Translations under genes and position numbers: made by a program
The notes under the pieces: model-generated
The model's database searches: none
Told to the model about the DNA's origin: nothing
Seen by the model: only the letters and a program-made list of their open reading frames with translations
Part shown: positions 16,143 to 23,803 of the stretch, in pieces
Numbering within the stretch: the stretch's first letter is position 1
How the letters are laid out: each line of letters starts with the position of its first letter
Assembly (NCBI GenBank): GCA_030752795.1
Contig: JASMDM010000003.1
Coordinates: 1-64,000 of the forward strand
DNA: 64,000 nucleotides
Source: SAR202 cluster bacterium
GTDB lineage: Bacteria > Chloroflexota > Dehalococcoidia > Lucifugimonadales > UBA1123
Direction: 5' to 3'

Positions 16143-17339
16143 ATGCCACTAGGATTCGGAATAATTGGCGCCGGGCAGCGGTGTATGTACTTCTTTGGAC
16201 CTGACATCCAGCGCAATGCCGACCGCGCGAAGTTGGTCGCGCTGGCCGAACCTGACCAGGGACGCCGCAGCAGCGCGATCGACGACCTTGGCGGCGACAT
16301 CCGCGCGTACGGCGACATCGAAGAACTGCTCGGAGACCCGAAGGTCGATGCGGTCATTATCGCGTCCCCGGACTTCACCCACCAAGAGCTGCTCGACAAG
16401 GCGCTGGACGCGGGCAAGCATGTGATCTGCGAGAAGCCGATGGCGACCACGTTGGACGACGCCCGCCACATGGCGCGTCGAGCGCAGGCAGCGCCCCAGG
16501 TCGTGCAGATCGGTTTCATGCTGCGTTACGCGCCCATGTTCGTGCGCATCAAAGAGATCGTCGATTCCGGGATCATCGGTGACTTGGTCCAGGTCAGCGC
16601 CGCCGAGATTATCGAGTACTATCACGGGGCATCGTTCTACCGGCGGTGGCAGCGATTTCGGAAGAACAGCGGCGGTCTTCTGGTGCACAAGGCATGCCAC
16701 GCATTCGACGTCGTCAACTGGATCGTGGGCTCGGCGCCGACTCAGGTTAGCGCCACCGGCAACAATGACACGTTCGTAGCAAAACCCGACGCCGCCTCGC
16801 GTTGCCGGGACTGCTCACTTGCTCCAACCTGTCCGGCGGTCTACCGGGACGATGCGTACAACTACGTCTACCCGACCGTCGCGGAGCGCGCCAATCCGGG
16901 CGAGCTCGGGAACGACATATGCGCGTTCAATTCGGAAAAGGACATCATCGACAACGCCACGGGCATGGCTTCTTACGAGAACGGGGTTCGGTTGTCGTTC
17001 AACTTCGCGACGACCGGCCAGCGCCACGATCGGCGGTTCATGTTCGTCGGGCAGCGAGGCGTCGTGACGGCGAGTCAAGCCGACGGGACCCTCGTCGTAG
17101 AGCCGGTCGGCGGAGAGATCGAGACCACGGTGTTGCCGGAGGAGCTCCGCGACGAACACGGCGGCGGCGACGAATACTTGCTGCAGTCATTCCTCGACTC
17201 GGTCGCCGGCGGAGAGCCGCCCGCCGCCGACGTTGTCGCGGGAATGCACAGCCTCGCGCTTGCTTTGGGCGCAACGGAGTCGATCGATCGTGACGGAGCG
17301 GCGGTTGATCTGCGTCCGCATCTCGAAGGTCTGTCGTAG
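16143..17339 (+). CDS. Gfo/Idh/MocA-family oxidoreductase
   Basis: A 398-residue NAD(P)-dependent oxidoreductase. It has an N-terminal Rossmann motif (GFGIIGAGQRCMYF), then the family signature AGKHVICEKPMATT with the catalytic-region Lys. A Cys-rich insertion, SRCRDCSLAPTCP, lies in the C-terminal domain and may bind a metal. Such enzymes oxidise sugars, inositols or related polyols. The ATG at 16143 follows GAGGG and removes a non-conserved extension that opens at 16113. It converges on the crotonase genes, from which a bidirectional-looking hairpin separates it. Confidence 0.85.
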   Translation: MPLGFGIIGAGQRCMYFFGPDIQRNADRAKLVALAEPDQGRRSSAIDDLGGDIRAYGDIEELLGDPKVDAVIIASPDFTHQELLDKALDAGKHVICEKPMATTLDDARHMARRAQAAPQVVQIGFMLRYAPMFVRIKEIVDSGIIGDLVQVSAAEIIEYYHGASFYRRWQRFRKNSGGLLVHKACHAFDVVNWIVGSAPTQVSATGNNDTFVAKPDAASRCRDCSLAPTCPAVYRDDAYNYVYPTVAERANPGELGNDICAFNSEKDIIDNATGMASYENGVRLSFNFATTGQRHDRRFMFVGQRGVVTASQADGTLVVEPVGGEIETTVLPEELRDEHGGGDEYLLQSFLDSVAGGEPPAADVVAGMHSLALALGATESIDRDGAAVDLRPHLEGLS

Positions 17340-17360
17340 ACGCCAGCGCAATCGTCGAAA

Positions 17361-17395
17361 TAAAAACGCGGAGATCGCGCCATGCGATCCCCGCG
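17361..17395 (-). terminator. Intrinsic terminator of the crotonase run
   Basis: A 12-bp stem with one mismatch (17367-17378 with 17384-17395) and a GCCAT loop. On the minus strand it is followed by GTTTTTA, a good U tract. It would end transcripts of the minus-strand crotonase gene that stops at 17418, and may also stop the converging Gfo/Idh transcript. Confidence 0.75.
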
Positions 17396-17417
17396 CCGTC
17401 CAGCGTCCTGAGTGCTG

Positions 17418-18233
17418 TTACCTGTTATGGAAGACCGGCGGCCGCTTTTCCAACCACGCGCGCCGGGATTCCTGCGAATCTTCCGAGTTGCGCATCTTGG
17501 CCGTGGTTCCCTCCCAAAGGTACTCCCACGCCGTCCGCGGATGGTCCAACGGAAGATCTAGGCTGCGAAGCGCTACTTCTTTGGATGTCTGCACGCCGAT
17601 TGGCGGGTTGGCGGTCAGCAAGCGAGCGTACGCCTCGGCGGTCTCCATCAACTTGGCGTGCGGAACGACTTCATTGACGTAGCCGACGCTGTGCATGTAC
17701 TGCGCGGACATGTACTGGCCGCTGAGCAGCATCCACATCGCCACCTTATATGGGACCTGTCTGGGTAGACGGAATATGCCGCCGCCACCTGGCAACCCGC
17801 CAGCGTGCCGTATCTCCGGAACGCCGAACTGGGCGTGTTCTGAGGCGATCACGATGTCGCAGTGAAGCGTCATCTCCATGCCGCCGCCGACCGCGAATCC
17901 GTTGACCGCCGCAATCATCGGCTTCCAGATTTCGGTCGGCAGAGCGCCCGCCGGGCCGATTCGGTTGATGTCCGACTGGTAGTTCGACTCCCAGGGCGGG
18001 GATTCGTCGGGATTCTCAGTCCTCCACTTCAGGTCCGCGCCGGCGCAAAACGCCTGGTCGCCCGTTCCGGTCAAAATGACAACCCAGCTATCGTTGTCGT
18101 TCCGGAAATCGTTCAACGCGTTCCAAGTCTCTATCTGGGTGGGCGGATCGATGGCGTTTCGACGCTCCGGGCGGTTGAACGTTAGATAGGCGATGTGGTC
18201 TCGTTTTTCGTAGATGATGTTTTCGTACGCCAT
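17418..18233 (-). CDS. Crotonase/enoyl-CoA hydratase-family protein 1
   Basis: The first of three tandem paralogues, 271 residues. Oxyanion-hole motifs are CAGADLK and NGFAVGGGMEM. The first catalytic Glu of enoyl-CoA hydratase is kept (FGVPE, E140). At the position of the second Glu, however, the sequence is AMWMLLSG, with Trp167. It may therefore catalyse another crotonase reaction (isomerase, hydrolase or dehalogenase type) rather than simple hydration. The start has a perfect AGGAGG. The same start region, including upstream sequence, is shared with paralogue 2, which indicates recent segmental duplication. Confidence 0.88.
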   Translation of the reverse strand: MAYENIIYEKRDHIAYLTFNRPERRNAIDPPTQIETWNALNDFRNDNDSWVVILTGTGDQAFCAGADLKWRTENPDESPPWESNYQSDINRIGPAGALPTEIWKPMIAAVNGFAVGGGMEMTLHCDIVIASEHAQFGVPEIRHAGGLPGGGGIFRLPRQVPYKVAMWMLLSGQYMSAQYMHSVGYVNEVVPHAKLMETAEAYARLLTANPPIGVQTSKEVALRSLDLPLDHPRTAWEYLWEGTTAKMRNSEDSQESRRAWLEKRPPVFHNR

Positions 18234-18330
18234 ATTGCCTCCTGCGCGGTTCGGGTTGCTCTATGATGTCGCGAGTGTTGCAGTCGTGGGCCGGATTCCC
18301 GTTGAACTCACTGTGAGACCCTCGACGCGA

Positions 18331-19146
18331 TTAACGGTTGTGGAACACTGGGGGCCGCTTTTCAAGCCATGCGCGCCGGGATTCTTGGGCGTCTTCCGAG
18401 TTCCGCATCTTGGCGGTGGTTCCTTCCCAGAGGTACTCCCACGCCGTTCGGGGGTGGTCCAAGGGCAGGTCCAGGCTGCGAAGGGCGACTTCTTTGGATG
18501 TCTGCACACCGATGGGCGGATTCGCCGTCAACAAACGGGCGTATGATTCCGCTGTCTCCATCAGCTTCTCGTGCGGCACGACTTCGTTGACGTACCCGAC
18601 GTTGTGCATGTACTCGGCTGACAAGTATTGGCCGCTCAACAGCATCCACATGGCGATTTTGTAGGGCACTTGTCTGGGCAAACGGAAAATGCCTCCGCCT
18701 CCGGGCAAACCTCCCACGTTCCGGACCTCCGGTACGCCGAATTGTGCGTGCTCAGACGCAATTACGATGTCGCAATGGAGGGTCATCTCCATCCCGCCGC
18801 CGGCGGCGTAGCCGTTGACCGCCGCGATCATCGGTTTCCAGATTTCGGTCGGCAACGTGCCGGCAAGCCCAATCCTCTCGGGGTCCGACTGATAGTTGTG
18901 TCCCCAGTTGGGTGACTCGCCCGGATGCTCGTTCCCCCACTTCAGGTCATGGCCGGCCGAGAACGCGCGGTCTCCGGTGCCCGTCATGATTACGACCCAA
19001 CTATCGTTGTCATTTTTGAAATCGATCAGCGCATCCCAGAGCTCGATTTGCGTAGGCGGGCTGATGGCGTTTAGGCGCTCGGGCCGATTGATGGTGATGT
19101 AGGCGATGTGTTGTCTCTTTTCGTAGATAATGTTCTCGTACGCCAT
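18331..19146 (-). CDS. Crotonase/enoyl-CoA hydratase-family protein 2
   Basis: The second tandem paralogue, 271 residues, very close to paralogue 1 throughout and ending in the same WLEKRPPVFHNR. Differences cluster in the substrate-side loops (SAGHDLKWGNEHPGES instead of CAGADLKWRTENPDES) while the core and the Trp at the second Glu position are unchanged. The AGGAGG ribosome-binding site and roughly 40 upstream bases resemble those of paralogue 1. It is probably co-transcribed with paralogue 1, 97 bases away. Confidence 0.88.
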   Translation of the reverse strand: MAYENIIYEKRQHIAYITINRPERLNAISPPTQIELWDALIDFKNDNDSWVVIMTGTGDRAFSAGHDLKWGNEHPGESPNWGHNYQSDPERIGLAGTLPTEIWKPMIAAVNGYAAGGGMEMTLHCDIVIASEHAQFGVPEVRNVGGLPGGGGIFRLPRQVPYKIAMWMLLSGQYLSAEYMHNVGYVNEVVPHEKLMETAESYARLLTANPPIGVQTSKEVALRSLDLPLDHPRTAWEYLWEGTTAKMRNSEDAQESRRAWLEKRPPVFHNR

Positions 19147-19749
19147 ATTGCCTCCTGGTGAGTGCGCGGTTTGGGTTGTTCGTGGCTCCGTCGTGACATC
19201 GAGTTAAACGCCGTTCAGATTATCGTGTTCTCGCGTCGATCTGGGTACCCGCAGGTCGGGGAGAAGCCCTCTACATTCGCGAGTTCATCCGTCCGGGGGC
19301 CACCGGCCTCGAGATTCTCCAAGCACGTCGTCGTCGCCGTCGCGGAGAAACGGCGCACCACATGTCAGTTGACGCGGAACGCTTCGGTAGGGCGCCCTCC
19401 GTCTTGAGGGACTGGCCTTCGACTGATGCTCTTCATCTGCGTAGAGGAGTTTGCGCTCTAGTCGACTCGCCCGATCTCGCGCGGTTATTTCGGACCCCGA
19501 CAGCGCAAGCGCCTGTTACGTAATCGACCGAATAAACCGTGCTCGACCCTTCTCGCGACGGCGTACCTTCAACAAAGGGAGAGGCATCCGGAGTCGCTTA
19601 GTCAAAGGTTCATGTTCTCCGACCAGATTCTTCGTCCTTCCGGGCTCGGAAGGATCTGAATGACAAGAATTGTTCGACGCCAATAATCTCGTTGTTCGTC
19701 ACCACGTGCGACGGCGGAATCCTCACCAAGAATCCGATCCGAGGCGCGG
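19147..19749. other. Intergenic region with one dispersed repeat
   Basis: About 600 bases upstream of crotonase 2. Apart from the family A repeat at 19623-19665, no gene or clear promoter pair is recognised. It separates crotonase 3 from crotonases 1 and 2, so the three may form two transcription units. Confidence 0.5.
19623..19665 (+). repeat. Dispersed repeat, family A
   Basis: CCAGATTCTTCGTCCTTCC, a GG centre, CTCGGAAGGATC and TGAATGACA form an imperfect palindrome with conserved ends. It matches the copies at 7358 and 48987. Confidence 0.75.
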
Positions 19750-19756
19750 CTATCTG

Positions 19757-20566
19757 TTATGGAACACGGGCGGTCGTTTCTCGAGCCAGGCTCGACCTTG
19801 ATTCTTGCGCATCTTCCGAGTTCCGCATCTTGGCGGTGGTTCCTTCCCAGAGATACTCCCATGCCGTCCGAGGATGGTCCAACGGCAAATCCAGGCTGCG
19901 CAGGGCAACTTCCTTCGAGGTCTGCACACCGATCGGCGGGTTCGCGGTCAACAGTCGTGCGTACGACTCCGCCGTTTCCATCAGTTTCTCGTGCGGCGCT
20001 GCCTCGTTTACGTAACCGACGGTGTGCATGTACTGCGCGGACATATACTGGCCGCTAAGCAGCATCCACATCGCAGCCTTGTATGGCAACTGCCTGGGCA
20101 ATCGGAATATGCCTCCGCCCGACGGCAGCCCTCCGACGTTGCGCACTTCAGGAACGCCGAACTGGGCGTGCTCCGAAGCGATCACGATGTCGCAGTGGAG
20201 CGTCATTTCCATGCCGCCTCCCACCGCGTAGCCGTTGACCGCTGCGATCATCGGTTTCCAGATCTCCGTGGGCAGCGCGCCCGCAGTTCCGACACGCTCG
20301 GGGTCCGATTGGTAGTTCGGCCCCCATGGCGGCGTCTCGTCGGGATGCTCGGACCTCCACTTCAGGTCGTTGCCAGCCGAAAATACGTGGTCTCCTGCCC
20401 CGGTCAGGATGATGACCCAGCTATCGCTGTCGTTGCGGAAATCAATTAATGCGTCCCACAGCTCGATCTGGGTCGGCGGGCTAATCGCATTGCGGTGTTC
20501 GGGACGGTCGATCGTAATGTACGCGATGTGGTCTTTCTTTTCGTAGATGATGTTTTCATACGCCAA
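19757..20566 (-). CDS. Crotonase/enoyl-CoA hydratase-family protein 3, C-terminus frameshifted
   Basis: The third tandem paralogue, 269 residues in the present frame, with the same motifs (NGYAVGGGMEM, FGVPE, AMWMLLSG). The last residues diverge abruptly from its sisters (SRSSLARETTARVP). The cause is visible: one extra base at about 19795 after ESR. Without it the sequence reads RAWLEKRPPVFHNR and stops at 19750, exactly like paralogues 1 and 2. The altered tail may reduce oligomerisation or activity, or the base may be a sequencing error. An AGGT ribosome-binding site precedes the ATG. Confidence 0.85.
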   Translation of the reverse strand: MAYENIIYEKKDHIAYITIDRPEHRNAISPPTQIELWDALIDFRNDSDSWVIILTGAGDHVFSAGNDLKWRSEHPDETPPWGPNYQSDPERVGTAGALPTEIWKPMIAAVNGYAVGGGMEMTLHCDIVIASEHAQFGVPEVRNVGGLPSGGGIFRLPRQLPYKAAMWMLLSGQYMSAQYMHTVGYVNEAAPHEKLMETAESYARLLTANPPIGVQTSKEVALRSLDLPLDHPRTAWEYLWEGTTAKMRNSEDAQESRSSLARETTARVP

Positions 20567-20631
20567 GTTACCTCCGGTCGCCTACACTGTCAAAACGGGG
20601 TCGGCGGTGCTCTGAATTGTGGATGGTTGTA

Positions 20632-21855
20632 TTAGAAGAAGACTCCCGCTTCCTGGAGCTCGTCCATGCGGCCGCTGTCGACGCCCAAGACTTCGCTGAA
20701 CACGTAGTCGTTGTGCTCGCCGATCATGGGCGCCGCGCGCCGAACTTCCCCGTTGCTTCCCGAGAATTTGGGGACGACGCCTTCCATCCTTAAAGTTCCG
20801 ACTTCTCGGTCCGGATGCCAGGCGTCCACGTAGTGTTCGCGGTCCGCCATTTGTTCGTCGTGGTCCATCAGGTCATGTATGTTCTGGACAACCGCCGCGC
20901 CTATGCCTGCCGCCTGCAGCGCATCCATCACGTCTTCGGCGGTTCGATCTTGGGTCCATTTCCGCACTTCGGCTTCCAGGGCTTCCCAATTTTCGACGCG
21001 GTCGGACACGAGTTTGAAACGAGGGTCGCCGAGGAGGTCCTGCCGGCCGATGGCCTGGCAAACGGCCTGCCACTCTTCGTCGGTGTAGACGCCGATGGCA
21101 ACCCATCTATCGTCGCCCTGGCATCGGAACACGCCCTCGACAGAAGCGGCCGGATGGGACAACCGATTCCCGTTGGCTCGGGGTTCGTTGCCGTTCGCGG
21201 CGTACTCGAGATACGCACTGCCCATGACATGGGCCATAGAAGTAAGCTGGGACGCGTCGATGTACTGCCCCTGCCCTGTTTTGTTCCGGTACTCGAGCGC
21301 CATCAAAATCGCCGCCGCCGCGTGCAATCCGGACGTGGTGTCACCGTAAGCTCCCGTGACCACCGGAACGTCGCCTTCGTATCCAGTCAGTTGCGTGAAG
21401 CCGGGCATGGCCTGCGCTATGTGGTAGTGCGACGCGTATGTCGCGTAGGGACCGGTTTGCCCGTAACCGGAGAGGCTGATGTAGATGATGTCCGGCTTGG
21501 CCTTCCGCATCTCTTCGTAAGTCAGGCCCCAGCTCTGGAGCACGCCGCCCCTGAAGTTTTCGACCACGACGTCGCTGACTGAGATCATGTCCTTGATCAG
21601 GGCCAAGCCCTGTGGGTCACGAGCGTTTACTGACACACCCAACTTGCTCCGGTTGAAGTTGTCGAACGTGCCATAAGGGAACGGTTTGTCGAGATCGTTG
21701 TAACGGTTGACGTAGTTGCGCATGCCGTCGGGCCTGATCCGCGCCTCGATCTTGATCGATTCGGCGCCCATGTCGGCCAGAGTCTTGGTGCAGAACGGAC
21801 CTGCGACCACCCAGGTAAAGTCTGTAATGCGGACTCCGCTCAAAGGTCCTGCCAT
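20632..21855 (-). CDS. CaiB/BaiF CoA-transferase (family III)
   Basis: A 407-residue family III CoA-transferase, which moves CoA between acyl-CoA and a free acid through an aspartyl-CoA thioester. It has the N-terminal GVRITDFTWVVAGPFCTKTL and ADMGAESIKIE, and a later RNKTGQGQYIDASQ. The ATG at 21855 follows GGAGG; the frame extends to 21954 without family sequence. It lies beside crotonase 3 and a second family III gene, so an acid may be activated by CoA transfer and then processed by the crotonases. Confidence 0.9.
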   Translation of the reverse strand: MAGPLSGVRITDFTWVVAGPFCTKTLADMGAESIKIEARIRPDGMRNYVNRYNDLDKPFPYGTFDNFNRSKLGVSVNARDPQGLALIKDMISVSDVVVENFRGGVLQSWGLTYEEMRKAKPDIIYISLSGYGQTGPYATYASHYHIAQAMPGFTQLTGYEGDVPVVTGAYGDTTSGLHAAAAILMALEYRNKTGQGQYIDASQLTSMAHVMGSAYLEYAANGNEPRANGNRLSHPAASVEGVFRCQGDDRWVAIGVYTDEEWQAVCQAIGRQDLLGDPRFKLVSDRVENWEALEAEVRKWTQDRTAEDVMDALQAAGIGAAVVQNIHDLMDHDEQMADREHYVDAWHPDREVGTLRMEGVVPKFSGSNGEVRRAAPMIGEHNDYVFSEVLGVDSGRMDELQEAGVFF

Positions 21856-21975
21856 TGCCGTCCTCCGGTCTGTGTGATTCTGTCGAGCCACTGTCCGTGG
21901 CCCGATATTGGTTGAAATGAAATCGGCGAACTGCCGGTCGCATCCGACCGGCAAATGCCGAGGAACTCGACCTGG

Positions 21976-23211
21976 TCAGATAATGCCTTCTTCGGCCAGA
22001 ACGGTCAGCTCTGGCTTCGAAAGCGAGAGCTCTTTCTCGTAAATCGCTGTATTGTCTTCGCCGGTCAACGGCGCACGCCGCCGCATCGTCCACGGGGTGT
22101 CCGAGAATTGATATGGGGCGCCCGGGTACTTGATCTCGCGCCCGAGCTCGTTATGTTCGACGTCGACCCAGAATTCCCTGCTCTCCAATTGAGGATCGGC
22201 AAACACTTCGGATACGGAGTTGAGCGGAGCACACTCGAGACCTCTGGCTTGTCCTTGATGAAAGAACTGTGCTTTGGTCTTGGTCATCGCCCAAGCGGTA
22301 ACCACTTTTACGACATGGTCGACGTTGGCGCGCCGGTACTTGGGGTCCTGCCACTTCTCGTCGGTCAGGTCGCCCGCGGACTCCTCTTCGTCCATCCATT
22401 TCACGATCTGGTTTCCTCTCGGACTCCATCCGACGTTGATGTGCACCCAGCCGTCTTTGCACTGGATGACTTTGGTGCCTCCGAAGCCATTGACGTGGTC
22501 GTTGCCTCTACGGCCCGAGACGATGTTGTCGCCAACGTAGAACGAGACATCGTGCTCGACCTGTGCGGCGACGGCTTGCTGGAGCGATATGTCGACGTGC
22601 TGACCTTGACCCGTGCTCCAGCGCACATAGGTCGCAGCTAACGCCGATCCCACGGCAAACAGGCATCCAGCCTGCGAGGCTTGCCGCGCCCAGGGTCGTG
22701 TCGGCTGTTGCCAGCTCCAGCCGGTAGTGAACATGTATCCGCTCGACGCCCAGCCGACCAGGTCGCCGCCTTTAAGGTGACCTTTCGGGCCGCCGCGACC
22801 GAACGGGCTGATCGATACATACACCAGCGCCGGGTTAACCTCCTTGAGCTCGTCGAACGACAAGCCTCTGTCGTCCATATACCCCGGGGGCATGCTCTCG
22901 ACAAGGATGTCCGCGGTTTTGACGAGCCGTGCGAAGAGTTCTCGGCCTTCCGGTTTGTCCAACGAGAGCGTTACGCTTTTCTTGTTTGTGTTGTAGTGCC
23001 AGAAATGTATGCTTCGTTCGGGATGCGGCGCTTCATCCAGGAAGGGCCCTATCCGGCGTGTCTCCGCGCCTCCGGGCGGCTCGACGCGAACCACGTCGGC
23101 GCCCATGTCCGCAAACATCTTGCCGCAAAGTTCTCCCATGTCGTCCACGACCTCCAGCACACGCAGGTGCCCAAGGGCGGACGGTCGGGTGTCAGCACTC
23201 TCTTGAATCAT
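21976..23211 (-). CDS. CaiB/BaiF CoA-transferase (family III)
   Basis: A second family III CoA-transferase of 411 residues. It has LRVLEVVDDMGELCGKMFAD, ADVVRVEPPGGAETR and, further on, RWSTGQGQHVDISLQQ. The ATG at 23211 has an excellent GAGGAGG. Paired family III subunits can form heterodimers; the two adjacent genes here could do so, but they are quite divergent and separated by 120 bases. It is probably the first gene of the minus-strand catabolic run. Confidence 0.9.
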   Translation of the reverse strand: MIQESADTRPSALGHLRVLEVVDDMGELCGKMFADMGADVVRVEPPGGAETRRIGPFLDEAPHPERSIHFWHYNTNKKSVTLSLDKPEGRELFARLVKTADILVESMPPGYMDDRGLSFDELKEVNPALVYVSISPFGRGGPKGHLKGGDLVGWASSGYMFTTGWSWQQPTRPWARQASQAGCLFAVGSALAATYVRWSTGQGQHVDISLQQAVAAQVEHDVSFYVGDNIVSGRRGNDHVNGFGGTKVIQCKDGWVHINVGWSPRGNQIVKWMDEEESAGDLTDEKWQDPKYRRANVDHVVKVVTAWAMTKTKAQFFHQGQARGLECAPLNSVSEVFADPQLESREFWVDVEHNELGREIKYPGAPYQFSDTPWTMRRRAPLTGEDNTAIYEKELSLSKPELTVLAEEGII

Positions 23212-23803
23212 CGTCGAGCCTCCTCTTGGCAAACTGCCTTCGGCGGTCGGAATTATAGAACAGCTAATCAGGTTTCTCAATGCTGTTATCTTTGAGTGTC
23301 ATGTTGCGATAGATCCAACCATGGCCAGATATCCGCCCTAGAAGCGAATTTGTTGGAGGAATCATTGCGTTTCGCTGTTGGATACAACCTTAACCATCTG
23401 ATTCGAGGTGGGAAGACAAACAAACTGAGGTTTGGAGATCGCTCATTGCGCGCGTTTGCCAACTGCTCCGTTAAGTCAACATGAGGTTCACGTATACACC
23501 GCCAGGTAATTGTGGCAGGATCGGATGGTTCATAACGAACCGCCTGATTAGGGTCGCTTTGATCCTGCAATTCCTGTATTGACATGCGCATATCGCAGTG
23601 CTATCGTACCCATCCAAGCGTGCCAAGAGGGGCAGCGCGATTCAGTTGGCCCTAGGAATTGTGTAGGGACGCCGATCAATTCGACGTCGCGTGGGGGGTC
23701 CTGCATCCGCATACTCGCCATTACGAAGCGGTCTTGAGTCCGTACAGGGATCGTCTCATTTCATTGAGTCGACGAGAACCCAGAAGTTTGAAGGAGGGAA
23801 GTA
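23212..23803. other. Intergenic region without recognised gene
   Basis: Divergent spacer of about 590 bases between the CoA-transferase gene and the first ABC operon. It presumably contains promoters both ways. I see no convincing box pair, small gene or repeat. Confidence 0.5.
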
